The notes: generated from the letters alone by a model not told the origin. Shown: positions 26,507 to 36,076, counted from the stretch's first letter. The stretch: 48,866 bases of DNA from Bradyrhizobium sp. AS23.2 (GCF_001908185.1 NZ_LGHM01000144.1:1-48866); one strand, 5' to 3'. Translations and numbers: made by a program.

Positions 26507-27061
26507 ATGCAGGCATTTAAAACGGAGCTGGACGGGGTTCTGATTTTGGAACCAAAACTGTTCGGCGATCAGCGCGGTTTCTTCCTCGAGACCTATCAAT
26601 TCGCGCGCTACGCCGCGCATGGCGTGACGCGGCCGCTGGTGCAGGACAACCTGTCGCGGTCGAGCCGCGGCGTCGTTCGCGGGCTTCACCTGCAAAATCC
26701 GAACACACAGGGCAAGCTCGTCAGCGTGCTCCGGGGCAGGGTGCTGGACGTCGCGGTCGATGTCCGCCTCGGCAGCCCGACTTTCGGCCGGCATGTCGCC
26801 GTCGAGTTGAGCGAGGAAAACCGCCGTCAGCTCTGGGTCCCGCGCGGCTTCGCGCACGGCTTCTCGGTTCTGTCCGAGACGGCTGATTTCTTCTACAAAT
26901 GCGACGACTATTACAGCCCGCAGGACGAGATCTCGGTGCGGTGGGACGACCCGGCGATCGGGATCGACTGGAAGGTCGAGACGCCTTCGCTATCCGCCAA
27001 GGACGCCTCAGCGCCTCTGCTCGCCGACGTCAAGAACCTGCCGGTCTACGGACAAGTCTGA
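26507..27061 (+). CDS. rfbC: dTDP-4-dehydrorhamnose 3,5-epimerase
   Basis: 184-residue cupin-fold epimerase. Diagnostic blocks: LFGDQRGFFLETYQFARYA, VQDNLSRSSRGVVRGLHLQN (catalytic histidine in GLH), KLVSVLRGRVLDVAVDVR, LWVPRGFAHGFSVLSE and YKCDDYYSP. It inverts C3 and C5 of dTDP-4-keto-6-deoxyglucose. Its stop shares a base with the rfbD start (TGATG at 27059-27063), so the two are translationally coupled. Confidence 0.97.
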   Translation: MQAFKTELDGVLILEPKLFGDQRGFFLETYQFARYAAHGVTRPLVQDNLSRSSRGVVRGLHLQNPNTQGKLVSVLRGRVLDVAVDVRLGSPTFGRHVAVELSEENRRQLWVPRGFAHGFSVLSETADFFYKCDDYYSPQDEISVRWDDPAIGIDWKVETPSLSAKDASAPLLADVKNLPVYGQV

Positions 27062-27957
27062 TGCGCATCCTTGTGACGGGTACGAGCGGGCAGGTCGGGG
27101 GCGCTCTGTTGCCGCTGCTCGAGGGCCAGGGCAGCGTGCTGGGGCCGAAGCGGGATGCGTTCGATCTGTCGCGGCCTGAGACGCTCGGGGAGACGCTCGA
27201 TGCACTGAGGCCAGATCTGATCGTCAACCCCGCGGCCTACACCGCCGTCGACCGCGCCGAGGACGAGCGCGAGCTCGCATTCCGGGTGAACGCCGAGGCG
27301 CCGGCGGCGATGGCGAAATGGGCGGCGCGCCACGGCGTGCCGATGATCCATGTCTCGACCGACTACGTGTTCGACGGTTCGGGCACGGCGCCCTGGCGCG
27401 AGGACAGTGCGCCGAACCCGCTGTCGGTCTATGGCGCGAGCAAGCTCGCCGGCGACCAGGCGATCATCGCGGCCGCGCCTGCGCATCTGATCGTGCGCAC
27501 CTCATGGGTCTATGCTGCGAAGGGCGCCAATTTCCTCAACACGATCATTCGCCTCGCCAGGGAGCGCGAGGAGCTCCGTGTCGTCGCCGACCAGGTCGGC
27601 GCGCCGACCCCGGCGCGGGTGATCGCGGAGACAGTCGCCAGTGTGCTGGGCGCGGCGCAGGGCGATCCCGCCAGGATGCTCGGCGAGCGCGGCGGCATCC
27701 TCAACGTCGCGTGCAGCGGCGAGACCAGCTGGCACGGATTTGCGACGGCGATCGTGGACGGGATGCGGGCGCGGGGCGTGGAGCTCAAGTGTGAGCGCAT
27801 CACCCCTATTTTAACGGCAGAGTTTCCGACGAAGGCGAAGCGGCCGGCGAATTCGAGGCTGAGGCTTGCGCGCCTCGAGGAAGCCTTCGGAATTGACGTG
27901 GTGTTCTGGGCTGCGGCTCTCGACCGCGAATGCGAGCGTCTGGTCGGCAACGTCTGA
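27061..27957 (+). CDS. rfbD: dTDP-4-dehydrorhamnose reductase
   Basis: 298 residues. The NADPH-binding motif LVTGTSGQVGGALLPLL, the NPAAYTAVDRAEDE segment, HVSTDYVFDGSG and the catalytic YGASKLAGDQAI (Tyr-x3-Lys) identify RfbD/RmlD. It completes dTDP-L-rhamnose, so the polysaccharide made at this locus or the LPS probably contains L-rhamnose. ATG at 27061 overlaps rfbC. It converges on the downstream glycosyltransferase gene with an 80-base gap that shows no strong terminator. Confidence 0.97.
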   Translation: MRILVTGTSGQVGGALLPLLEGQGSVLGPKRDAFDLSRPETLGETLDALRPDLIVNPAAYTAVDRAEDERELAFRVNAEAPAAMAKWAARHGVPMIHVSTDYVFDGSGTAPWREDSAPNPLSVYGASKLAGDQAIIAAAPAHLIVRTSWVYAAKGANFLNTIIRLAREREELRVVADQVGAPTPARVIAETVASVLGAAQGDPARMLGERGGILNVACSGETSWHGFATAIVDGMRARGVELKCERITPILTAEFPTKAKRPANSRLRLARLEEAFGIDVVFWAAALDRECERLVGNV

Positions 27958-28037
27958 TCGACGCGCGTCCTTGGCCGTGTCCCGGGCCGCGAGTGCGTGC
28001 GCACGGATCATGGCCAGTCTGACGATGCGGCTCGTCG

Positions 28038-29021
28038 CTATGTCTTGACGGTCGGCGCCTGGACAGTTGGGAGGCCAAAGCCCCTTGTAAAGACACTGTG
28101 GCGAAAGTGGTCTCCCAGCACGTGCGGAATCGTCTGGTGCTTCCTTCCGCTCACGAGGTTTCTCAATCTGAACAGGGCGAGGCCCGCAAGCGTGCAGCCA
28201 TCGACCAGGGCAGCGTAGAGGGCGCCGTGGTTCTTCAGAAAATAGCGTCGCCGCGCCTCGAGCATATAGGCCGGCAGGCGCCGCGGCGTGCGGTTCACGC
28301 CGGTCGATTGACCGACCAGATGGACGACCCGGCTGGATGGCACATACCAGGTGGGCCAACCCTTCTTCCTGGCGTTGAAGCAGAAGTCGATGTCGTCGAA
28401 ATAGGTGAAGTAGCCCTCGTCGAGCAGGCCGATGTCGGCGAAGACCTGTCGCCGCACGATCATGCTCGCGCCGGCGACCCAATCGGTGGGGATCGGCTCG
28501 TCCACGACGGGGGGCGCGACGATCCAGCGGCTGAGCAATCTGCTGACGAGGCCAAGCCGGAGCGAGCCCTCGAATTCGCTCGCCGCCGACTGGAAGCGGA
28601 AAGCCGAGCGTTGCGGCGTGCCGTCGGGATCTTCCAGGCGGCTGCCCGCAATTCCGACTTTCGCATTCTGCGCCATGAAGTCGACCAGCGCCTTGATCGC
28701 ATTCGGCCGGACGACGGTATCGGGGTTGAGCAGCAGGACGTAGTCGGGCGGCTGCGCCGAGCCCAGCGCCGGCCGGATGAGGACGTTGTTGCCCCCGCAA
28801 AATCCGAGATTGGTCTCGCTCGCCATCAGCGAGCACCAGCCGTCCCAGCCGTTCGCCTCGATCGCGTGCTGGATGCGCAGCGCCTGGTCATCGCCGCTCC
28901 CATTCTCGCAGACGGCTACGCTTGTGCCGGGGACGCCGGCGATCTCGTCCTGAAGGGAACGCAGGCAGTCGATGGTCAGCTCGGCGACACGGAAATTTAC
29001 GATGACGATCAATAAGCTCAT
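28038..29021 (-). CDS. Glycosyltransferase family 2, rhamnosyltransferase-like
   Basis: 327 residues, GT-A fold. N-terminal LLIVIVNFRVAELTIDCLRSL, ETNLGFCGGNNVLIRPAL, then LLLNPDTVVRPNAIKALVDF (the D-x-D-like NPD motif). The acceptor-side WVAGASMIVRRQVFADIGLL and EGYFTYFDDIDFCFNARKKG follow. This pattern is that of WbbL-type rhamnosyltransferases, which fits the adjacent dTDP-rhamnose genes (inference). There is no membrane segment, so it is expected to act on lipid-linked sugars at the inner face of the cytoplasmic membrane. ATG at 29021. Confidence 0.88.
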   Translation of the reverse strand: MSLLIVIVNFRVAELTIDCLRSLQDEIAGVPGTSVAVCENGSGDDQALRIQHAIEANGWDGWCSLMASETNLGFCGGNNVLIRPALGSAQPPDYVLLLNPDTVVRPNAIKALVDFMAQNAKVGIAGSRLEDPDGTPQRSAFRFQSAASEFEGSLRLGLVSRLLSRWIVAPPVVDEPIPTDWVAGASMIVRRQVFADIGLLDEGYFTYFDDIDFCFNARKKGWPTWYVPSSRVVHLVGQSTGVNRTPRRLPAYMLEARRRYFLKNHGALYAALVDGCTLAGLALFRLRNLVSGRKHQTIPHVLGDHFRHSVFTRGFGLPTVQAPTVKT

Positions 29022-29341
29022 GAAAAAAGGTACTTTTCAGAAATCCCGCGGGGAGACCCGGCGCTTCAGGACTATCTCATGGGGGCTATCGCAGGCAATG
29101 GCGCGGCGCGCGCCACCTGCGGTTCTGCGCCACCGACCGGTTAACAGGTAAATGACACGAGAATGTCCGCCAATCGGAGTTCGTCGCTGCTAACGAGCGG
29201 CCGCCAGTTAGATTTAAAATAAGAACCCGAAGCTCCCGTTTTGACCATATCAGAATTAACTCATTGAATTTGTCGGCCGAAAACGGCAATGTCGATTTAA
29301 CGTCTAGCCGGCATTTTCGACTGATCCTGCGAGGCAACCAG
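29022..29341. other. 320-base AT-rich divergent intergenic region
   Basis: Separates the rhamnosyltransferase-like gene from the oxygenase gene, which are divergent. It is AT-rich with T- and A-tracts (for example near 29205-29260) and marks the left edge of the lower-GC stretch. I see no gene, repeat or RNA in it; promoters for both neighbours are expected. Confidence 0.4.
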
Positions 29342-30145
29342 ATGATTGTGAACTCCTTGGACCGAGAAGCTCTCCGAGCTCAATTTAGGTCGGCAAAGCC
29401 TTTTCCATTCGTGACGATCGAAAACTTCCTCGAGCCTTCCGCGGCCGCCGCTATCTCGGCGGCTTATCCCTCCTTCGAGGAGGCTTTGGCCAAAGGCGTG
29501 TCCTTTCAGGCGGTGAACGAACGCAAGAAGGTGCAAATCACCGATGCGGCCAAGTTTCCTGCGCCAATCGCGCAGTTGAATGACGCAATTGCATCCGCCG
29601 AATTCCTTTCGGATCTTTCATATATTACTGGTATTCCGAATCTCTTAGCTGACCCGCAGCTGGTCGGAGGCGGCATGCATATGACGGGACCTGGCGGTCG
29701 TTTGGACGTCCACCTCGACTTCAACTACATGGAGGATCGGCAGCTCCATCGCAGGCTCAATTTGCTGGTCTATCTGAATCCCGAATGGAAGGAGGATTGG
29801 GGCGGCCAGATTCAGCTTTGGGACAAGGACGTAAAGAACTGTGATGCTTCGTTTATTCCAAAATTTAACCGATGCGTCATCTTTGAGACGAGCGACATCA
29901 GCTATCATGGCGTGATGCCCATCTCCGCCGCTGCGCCCGGCCCCAGGATTTCCTTCGCGACGTATTATTATACCAAGGAGGCTCCGGCTCACTGGACCGG
30001 CGTTGCGCACAGCACCATTTTTAAGGCCCGGCCTGAAGAGAAATTTCGCGGCCTGGTGCTGATGCCGGCAGAGTCGATCAAGCGCGGCGTCGGTTCGGCA
30101 ATTCGCCAAGCTCGTCGGAAAATCAAAAGCTTTGTCGGCGGGTAG
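29342..30145 (+). CDS. 2-oxoglutarate/Fe(II)-dependent oxygenase (prolyl 4-hydroxylase-like)
   Basis: 267 residues from the ATG at 29342. The double-stranded beta-helix iron site is visible: H-x-D in RLDVHLDFNYME, the distal histidine in ISYHGVMPI and the 2OG-binding arginine in GPRISFATYYYT. RRLNLLVYLNPEWKEDWGGQ is the strand motif found in this family. Such proteins are frequent in O-antigen and EPS loci, and some hydroxylate sugars or acyl groups, but the substrate here is unknown. The N-terminal segment FPFVTIENFLEP is also typical. A basic C-terminal tail ends RQARRKIKSFVGG. An upstream in-frame ATG at 29264 is less likely. Confidence 0.82.
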   Translation: MIVNSLDREALRAQFRSAKPFPFVTIENFLEPSAAAAISAAYPSFEEALAKGVSFQAVNERKKVQITDAAKFPAPIAQLNDAIASAEFLSDLSYITGIPNLLADPQLVGGGMHMTGPGGRLDVHLDFNYMEDRQLHRRLNLLVYLNPEWKEDWGGQIQLWDKDVKNCDASFIPKFNRCVIFETSDISYHGVMPISAAAPGPRISFATYYYTKEAPAHWTGVAHSTIFKARPEEKFRGLVLMPAESIKRGVGSAIRQARRKIKSFVGG

Positions 30146-30224
30146 CATCTGGAAGACTACACCGTGGCAAATCTACTGGGGGTGGGGCAGATCTATCCAT
30201 TGTTGATGCTTTCGATAGGTTAGA

Positions 30225-31688
30225 TTGATCAACAAGAAACCCAGGCTGAGTTCCTTGATTATTACGCCGAACTACTTCGCTTATGCCGCGCTTCTGCTGT
30301 GGCCATTAGTATCGATCTACTTGTTTGCCACAAGACCTGTGAGCCAAGCGCTGCTTTGGACTATCCTGGGCGGATACCTAGTTCTTCCAGTCGGGACTGA
30401 GATAAAGCTTCCCGGCGTGCCAGCGCTCGACAAGAACTCCATCCCCGCGCTAGTCGCGCTATTGGGGTGTTGGTCCTTTGCTCGCAGGCCTTCCCATTTA
30501 CCCAAGGGTATCGGCCTTGTGGAGGTCTTACTCGCGGCGCTTCTCATTGGGCCCTTCATCACATCTGAGTTTAATCCAGATGCGTTGCAGGTGGGTGGAA
30601 TCTACGGCTCTTTTGTTCTACCCGGAGTTGGGCACTACGATGCACTTTCAGCCTGCGTGGCTCAGCTAATCGTGCTAATCCCATTCATGCTCGGCCGTCG
30701 GTATCTCGGAGGTTTGAGAGATTGCGATACCATTTTCCGAATAGTGACCCTTGCTGGACTCGCCTACACTCTTCCTATGCTGCTTGAAGTGCGCCTCAGC
30801 CCTCAGTTGCACACTTGGATATATGGCTATTTTCCGAATTCATTTGAACAGCAAGTCCGCGATGGCGGGTTTCGGCCGGTTGTGTTTCTAGGGCACGGAC
30901 TCAAAGTTGCCTTCTTTGCGATGATGGCAGTGCTTGCCTCGGCTGCCTTGTGGCGATGCCGCGAGAAAATACTGTCTCAGTCTGCTGCTGTTTCTACGGC
31001 CTGGTTGGCTGGAACGCTGCTTCTTTGCAAGTCGCTTGGTTCTTTTGTTTATGCGATGGTCTTGACGCCAGTGATCCTTTTTATGCGCCCGCGTCTTCAG
31101 GTGCGGCTTGCTGCCCTTCTGGTTTCACTGGCGCTTGTGTATCCAATGCTCAGAGCGACCGATCTTTTTCCGAGCGATCTTCTGCTAGATGCGGCGGGTG
31201 CTGTCAGCGTGGAACGTCAGACGTCATTGAAGGTTCGTTTTGACCAGGAAAAGATGCTTCTCGCGCACGCTTCGGAGCGTCCTTGGTTTGGGTGGGGACG
31301 ATTTGGCCGCGGTAGGGTCTATGATGAGACTGGAAAAGACATCAGCATAACTGATGGCCACTGGATCATTACGATGAGTACGTTTGGATTGTTTGGTTTT
31401 ATTGCAGAGTTTGGACTCTTGTCTCTTCCGGTGTTTCGTAGCTTGCGAGCCGTGGGCCGGATGCCTGAGCGAGAACAGGTTTTCTTGGCTTCGCTTTCGC
31501 TGGTGGTGGCAGTTGGCCTTGTAGACCTGTTACCGAACGCCACCATCAATCCTTTCAGCTGGCTGCTCGCGGGCGCTCTGCTTGGTCAGGCTGAGTCGAT
31601 CCGCGTTGTTGGGACTAAGCCTATCGCGAATAAGCGGCAGCGACTTCGAACTGTGTCCTCAGGTGAGGAACTGCGTGCAGATCGTTAG
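30225..31688 (+). CDS. Wzy/O-antigen-ligase-like polytopic membrane protein
   Basis: 487 residues with about ten to twelve hydrophobic helices, beginning PNYFAYAALLLWPLVSIYLF. The large loop near residues 330-385 contains SLKVRFDQEKMLLAHASERPWFGWGRFGRGRVYD. The H/E-rich loop with P-W-F-G-W-G is characteristic of Wzy polymerases and WaaL ligases. It is followed by the conserved DGHWIITMSTFGLFGFIAEF. The protein probably polymerises lipid-linked repeat units in the periplasm. The start is uncertain: TTG at 30225, with no better ATG close by. Clearly lower GC than the rfb genes. Confidence 0.78.
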   Translation: MINKKPRLSSLIITPNYFAYAALLLWPLVSIYLFATRPVSQALLWTILGGYLVLPVGTEIKLPGVPALDKNSIPALVALLGCWSFARRPSHLPKGIGLVEVLLAALLIGPFITSEFNPDALQVGGIYGSFVLPGVGHYDALSACVAQLIVLIPFMLGRRYLGGLRDCDTIFRIVTLAGLAYTLPMLLEVRLSPQLHTWIYGYFPNSFEQQVRDGGFRPVVFLGHGLKVAFFAMMAVLASAALWRCREKILSQSAAVSTAWLAGTLLLCKSLGSFVYAMVLTPVILFMRPRLQVRLAALLVSLALVYPMLRATDLFPSDLLLDAAGAVSVERQTSLKVRFDQEKMLLAHASERPWFGWGRFGRGRVYDETGKDISITDGHWIITMSTFGLFGFIAEFGLLSLPVFRSLRAVGRMPEREQVFLASLSLVVAVGLVDLLPNATINPFSWLLAGALLGQAESIRVVGTKPIANKRQRLRTVSSGEELRADR

Positions 31689-31844
31689 CAGACCGACCAA
31701 GCTCTGTTGATCTAATCCTAGTTTGGTGAATTATCGGATAAATCTGGAGGGGAACTCGCTTACTGCGGATCAACTAGATTTCAATTTCATGCTGATAAGC
31801 TCCATCAAAGAGCCTGCGTTTGATGATCGCCAAGATAGGACCAG

Positions 31845-34088
31845 ATGATGGATAGTTACTTTGACGTAAACAGGCGGGAACTTATCCAGCTGCTAGGAGG
31901 GTTAACCGCTGCTTCAGCCATCCCAGCCGACATCGCGTTCGGCGCACCGGCGCCGCTCGTGGCCCAGAACGCCGCAGCCAGCCTTGGTGCGACCGCCGCA
32001 TCATTCAACAATGGCAAGACTCAAATCAACTTCAATTTTCCGAGTGGCAACAGCGGAGAGTATCCCTTCCTCAACTTTATGAAAGCGGGCGGTACTTGGC
32101 GCTATGCGTCAAATAACAACATGGTCGATCCCCGCGATCATGACGCAAATGGCTATCCCACAGTTGTTAGAAATGGCGGTCAATATCTCGTCACATTCAT
32201 TCCATCGCAAGTTTCCCGACCGGGCAACTACGTGCTCACTTGGGATGGTAATGGGACGGTTTACATCCTGGGAAAGAACACCCCCGTCAGTGGAAGCAAG
32301 TCAAGCACTGGGGGCAGTGGGCGCTACGTGTTCTCGACGACGGAAACCCAGCTTGGAATCGGTATTCTGTCGATCTCAACGCCCCGCATCACGAATCTAA
32401 AATTGTTCCATGCTGCTGATGAAGCTGATATCCAGGCTGGAAAAATGTTCGGACCGCAGTTTAAGGCTAAACTGCTCCAAGCGAATATTGGTGTCTATCG
32501 ATTTCTCAATTGGCAGTACGGAAACAACAGCAATCTCACGACCTGGTCGACGCGCAAACCTGTTGGATATGTAAGCTACGGCGGGCAGGAACTTCGCGCG
32601 AGCCTTTGTGCTGGTCTTACGTCAAACACCGGCGATGATTTTGCTCTCAATTTCGGTACGGGAGGTCCATCGGACAAACAGACAGTCATCCTTCAATTGA
32701 ATGCGAGCAAAATATTCCCGAAAACTACCGTAACTTTTGGAGCCGGGTCAGTTGTCGTTTGGAAAGCGCATGGTCTTGGCCTAAACGACCCGGTCGGATT
32801 TGGCGGATCAACTCTGCCGGCGCCGCTCACTTCAAGTGGCAACTATTACGTCTGCAACGTAATTGACGCGAATACAATACAGGTCTCGTCCACTCCTCGA
32901 GGTGCAAACATTGCCTTGAGCGGGCAAGCGTCGGGCGATTGCTTTGGGAATCGTCAGCCAACGTTAAGTCTGAATTCCACAACGAAAATCCCGTTGAAGG
33001 ACCCATCTGGGAATACGCTAGGTACGGCCAACAGTCCAGTTGCCGGACTTTTTGCAACTGTGGTGTACGATGCCGCGCTGGGGTCGTGGCTAACTTTTGG
33101 CGGCGGAAGCGCGACCGGAAGTGCGGGCCTTTCGGCCGGTGTTCCTCCCGAGGTCTGTGTGCAACTTTGTGCGGAGATGGGGGCACATCCATACTTTGTT
33201 CTGCCACCGTTGGCGGCGGACCCCCTCACTGACTTCGCCTCCAGTCTTGCGACCTACATTCGAGACAATGGACCAGCATGGATGGTCCCTCGCTTCGAAG
33301 GATGTAACGAACTTTGGAACTTCGCGGCGGGCTTCAATCAGACGGTTTACGCCGTGGCAAAGGCCAATGCTTACGGATGGGGACCAGACTACCACAATTG
33401 GATGGGCAAAGTGATGTCGGTCCTAGGGCAGGCGGTCAGCAAGGTCTATTCAAACAATCGCTCAAGGTACCAAGTGCTGTGCGGCGTCCAAACCGTTCTA
33501 TTCAGCACTTTGCCGATTAAAAGCCAGGATCCCAGACTTACCTCTGCTAAATTTGTCTCCAATGGTGGGTCTCCCGCCGCAAACTGGGTGACGCACGTCT
33601 GCTGCGCGCAATACATCGTACCGTCAGTACAAGGCGGCTTGCTCAACGGGGGACCACAAGAGATTGTGCTCGCCACCGCCTTCGCGGCGGGAGATCAATC
33701 GGCGCCTACAACGTACGTGAATTCGTTAGCGGCAGGAACCGGATTCGCGAATCTCGCAAGTGTCGCCAATTACTATAAGAACATCGCGACGTGGGCGGCC
33801 GGTCTAGGTGTGAAAAAGATGTGTGGCTATGAAGGAGGTTATTCTCCAGACTACGGCACTAATCTTCAAGTCAACGCTCTCCGCGCAGCTGGGAAGAACG
33901 TTGCAACGCTACAGGGATATACAATCACGAACTACAATAATTTCCTCTCTGCAGGAGGCGAGTTCCCTTCCTGCTTTCAACTCGGAGGTTCGTCGCCTTC
34001 AAGCAACGTCTGGTCCGTGCTTGAAGACGTCTATCAGCAATCAGCGCCTCCACAATGGTCGGCGATCGTCGCCTTCAATAAGAAATAG
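31845..34088 (+). CDS. Large Tat-exported protein, putative polysaccharide glycoside hydrolase
   Basis: 747 residues from the ATG at 31845 (second ATG at 31848; AGGA just upstream). The N-terminus NRRELIQLLGGLTAASAIPA is a twin-arginine-type signal ending near AFGAPAP. Residues about 295-365 form a small beta module (VVVWKAHGLGLNDPVGF, then SGNYYVCNVIDANTIQVSST) of a type often seen inserted in phage-tail and surface proteins. The C-terminal half carries VPRFEGCNELWNF at about 480-492, an N-E pair as in clan-A glycosidase acid/base sites, and CGYEGGYSPDYG at about 660, a possible nucleophile glutamate. I infer a periplasmic enzyme acting on the polymer of this locus; no family is firmly recognised. 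Its 3' end overlaps the converging FkbM gene by 14 bases. Confidence 0.7.
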   Translation: MMDSYFDVNRRELIQLLGGLTAASAIPADIAFGAPAPLVAQNAAASLGATAASFNNGKTQINFNFPSGNSGEYPFLNFMKAGGTWRYASNNNMVDPRDHDANGYPTVVRNGGQYLVTFIPSQVSRPGNYVLTWDGNGTVYILGKNTPVSGSKSSTGGSGRYVFSTTETQLGIGILSISTPRITNLKLFHAADEADIQAGKMFGPQFKAKLLQANIGVYRFLNWQYGNNSNLTTWSTRKPVGYVSYGGQELRASLCAGLTSNTGDDFALNFGTGGPSDKQTVILQLNASKIFPKTTVTFGAGSVVVWKAHGLGLNDPVGFGGSTLPAPLTSSGNYYVCNVIDANTIQVSSTPRGANIALSGQASGDCFGNRQPTLSLNSTTKIPLKDPSGNTLGTANSPVAGLFATVVYDAALGSWLTFGGGSATGSAGLSAGVPPEVCVQLCAEMGAHPYFVLPPLAADPLTDFASSLATYIRDNGPAWMVPRFEGCNELWNFAAGFNQTVYAVAKANAYGWGPDYHNWMGKVMSVLGQAVSKVYSNNRSRYQVLCGVQTVLFSTLPIKSQDPRLTSAKFVSNGGSPAANWVTHVCCAQYIVPSVQGGLLNGGPQEIVLATAFAAGDQSAPTTYVNSLAAGTGFANLASVANYYKNIATWAAGLGVKKMCGYEGGYSPDYGTNLQVNALRAAGKNVATLQGYTITNYNNFLSAGGEFPSCFQLGGSSPSSNVWSVLEDVYQQSAPPQWSAIVAFNKK

Positions 34089-34863
34089 TTTCCGACGGAG
34101 CAACGGAATCGAGAGCGCCCGGCCAAGTTTGATAGGCTACAAGATCACCGTGAAAATGGCTGATCTTGTAGCCATTGGAAGCCAGCCTCAAGATGCATTG
34201 GCGTTGTTCGTGATAAGGCAAAGCGAAAAATTCGATATTGATGAGGGACGTGCGTAGAGCCTTGGCGTCAAACTGCGCTAGAACTTTCCAATCGTATCCT
34301 TCGACATCAATCTGGATGATATCTACGCGTTCTAGATTGTTCTCTCTGAGTAGGGTGTTCACTGATTTCGTAGGGATGCCAATCGCTCGTATCCGAGAAT
34401 CTGCGTGTGAGACGCCTACGCCCGTCAGAGCCCGCAACAGTTGCTCTCTTGAAAACGAACAGAGACGATGCGTACGCGGATTAGAGTGCACTAGCTCGTT
34501 GTCAGGCACGTAGAACGGAACATCGTCGCAATCTGACTCGCCAATCGCCAGATTTAGCAATTTAACATTGCTATGTCCTTGGTACGTCTGTTGTAACTTC
34601 TGGAACGCTAGGGGATGCGGCTCTATCAACAAGGCAGGCAGCCCGTGTTCTACGATCAATCCGCGAACGGGATCATTTGTTGAGCCATCATTGGCGCCAA
34701 TTTGTAGGACAAAAGGGTGACGGACGCGCTTCAAGAGATCGCCGGCACATAGCTGGAGCACATCGATCATCGGATAGTGAGGTAGAGGCTGTCTGATTTT
34801 TCGAATTTCTAGATTTGTGTGACGGAGGAGGCTGTTTGTGATGAGGCTTAAAAATGATCTCAT
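34075..34863 (-). CDS. FkbM-family methyltransferase
   Basis: 262 residues from the ATG at 34863 (a longer start at 34893 is possible). SAM-binding motif: PFVLQIGANDGSTNDPV. The FkbM signature follows with LLIEPHPLAFQKLQQTY and the C-terminal VDIIQIDVEGYDWKVLAQFD (D-V-E-G-Y). FkbM domains O-methylate sugars and other small hydroxyl compounds. In an EPS locus the likely target is a sugar of the repeat unit (inference). AT-rich coding sequence. It converges on, and overlaps by 14 bases, the Tat-exported putative hydrolase gene. Confidence 0.85.
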   Translation of the reverse strand: MRSFLSLITNSLLRHTNLEIRKIRQPLPHYPMIDVLQLCAGDLLKRVRHPFVLQIGANDGSTNDPVRGLIVEHGLPALLIEPHPLAFQKLQQTYQGHSNVKLLNLAIGESDCDDVPFYVPDNELVHSNPRTHRLCSFSREQLLRALTGVGVSHADSRIRAIGIPTKSVNTLLRENNLERVDIIQIDVEGYDWKVLAQFDAKALRTSLINIEFFALPYHEQRQCILRLASNGYKISHFHGDLVAYQTWPGALDSVAPSETISY

Positions 34864-35042
34864 GGAATTCTTCCGTGCGCGATGCCTGGCCAATAATATT
34901 CGACCTATGAAGTTTGCTCTTCGTGCTGCAGGCCCAAATGCTCCTGAGGGCTAGCTTCAAACATTATCGCGCTGTTGTAGCGCGATCGGCAACCTGATTT
35001 AAGAGCTTGGCCGCCACTCATTGAGACTGGCATTTGTGCAAC

Positions 35043-36020
35043 TTAGTACAGCACGGCGCTGTCCTTGAATTTGTTGACCTGCCGTTGCCGCGAAAGCTTG
35101 AGGAGCCTCCGATAGAGGCGTGTGGGATACGAAGCGTTCGCGGTGAACGGGGCATACTTCTCTACCAACTCGCGGCGATCGTTGGGAAGCTGATCGAGGT
35201 ACTTTCTCGCCCAGTCGAGTCCTTCGCGGTAGAGGGCATTATGGTAGTGAAGGATTTTAACCTGGTGCATCGGGATCAGGTTTGCGTTCTCCTTTGCGAG
35301 CGTATTGATGTTGAAGTTCATGCGAGCGGCGAATTCTGAATGTTGTAGCCCGAGCTTTTGCACTGCCAGCGAAATGGAAACTTGATCTTGATGGTATATT
35401 CCGGCGGTCTTGGAGCCGATGCTGCTTGAGAGTAACTTCTTTATGATGTCGTAGTGTGCGCCTCCAAGGCGCGATGCGGTGGCATAGCTGTAGATTCCAG
35501 TCTGCCAGTAGGCCCGAATACGTCTACCTTCGGGAAATGAAGTTATCTCTGGAAAGCGTTCGAAATCGATCTCGATCAATTCGCAAAGCTTGCGCCAATA
35601 CGGCGCATTATCGTCGATGCCGTCCGATCCAAGATATCCCTCTCCTGCGCGCGCAATGAACTGCGATCCATTCGCTGGAGAGAGGCAGTCAAGCGGCTGT
35701 AGTACAACCATGTCGCCGTCCATCCATGTGATGTTTGGCGTTGCAACTCGGGTCTCGAGCTGGGACATGACGCAACTTTTGTTGGCGTTATTCCACCAAT
35801 CGAGTTCGGTGTTGAATGGTTTGTCGATGAACTCCACGCGGAGGCGCCGGAACTCGCTCAGCGTTCTTGAGCTGATCTTCGGTCCGCGCCGAGGTTTGGC
35901 GGCGATGATGTCAAGGCTAGATGCCGGTCCCCCAAAGGTCCTGATGGACTCGGCAAGTAGGAGAACTTGGGCCTCTAGGGGTCCTGCCTCGACGCAAGTG
36001 ACAATGGTCGTGCTGCTCAT
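35043..36020 (-). CDS. Putative DxD glycosyltransferase, paralog of 37449-38456
   Basis: 325 residues, no signal peptide or membrane helix. The N-terminus TIVTCVEAGPLEAQVLLLAESIRTFGG and the AAKPRRGPKIS segment match the protein encoded at 37449-38456 region by region. A D-G-D motif (ITWMDGDMVVLQP) in the position of a GT-A metal site, a YHQDQVSISLAV helix and a late KILHYHNALYREG motif suggest a retaining GT8-like glycosyltransferase fold. The C-terminus is basic, as in membrane-surface enzymes. I do not recognise a named family. It sits 56 bases upstream of the flippase-gene stop, same strand. Confidence 0.65.
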   Translation of the reverse strand: MSSTTIVTCVEAGPLEAQVLLLAESIRTFGGPASSLDIIAAKPRRGPKISSRTLSEFRRLRVEFIDKPFNTELDWWNNANKSCVMSQLETRVATPNITWMDGDMVVLQPLDCLSPANGSQFIARAGEGYLGSDGIDDNAPYWRKLCELIEIDFERFPEITSFPEGRRIRAYWQTGIYSYATASRLGGAHYDIIKKLLSSSIGSKTAGIYHQDQVSISLAVQKLGLQHSEFAARMNFNINTLAKENANLIPMHQVKILHYHNALYREGLDWARKYLDQLPNDRRELVEKYAPFTANASYPTRLYRRLLKLSRQRQVNKFKDSAVLY

Positions 36021-36076
36021 TGTTCAACCAAATTGATTGTTCTTGTTTCTTGGGATCTGACGGCCGCCTACAGAGA

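Noticed and set aside
29086..29337. Leftward frame in the 29022-29341 gap
   Set aside because: No start context, overlaps the promoter region of the oxygenase gene, and shows no protein-like pattern.
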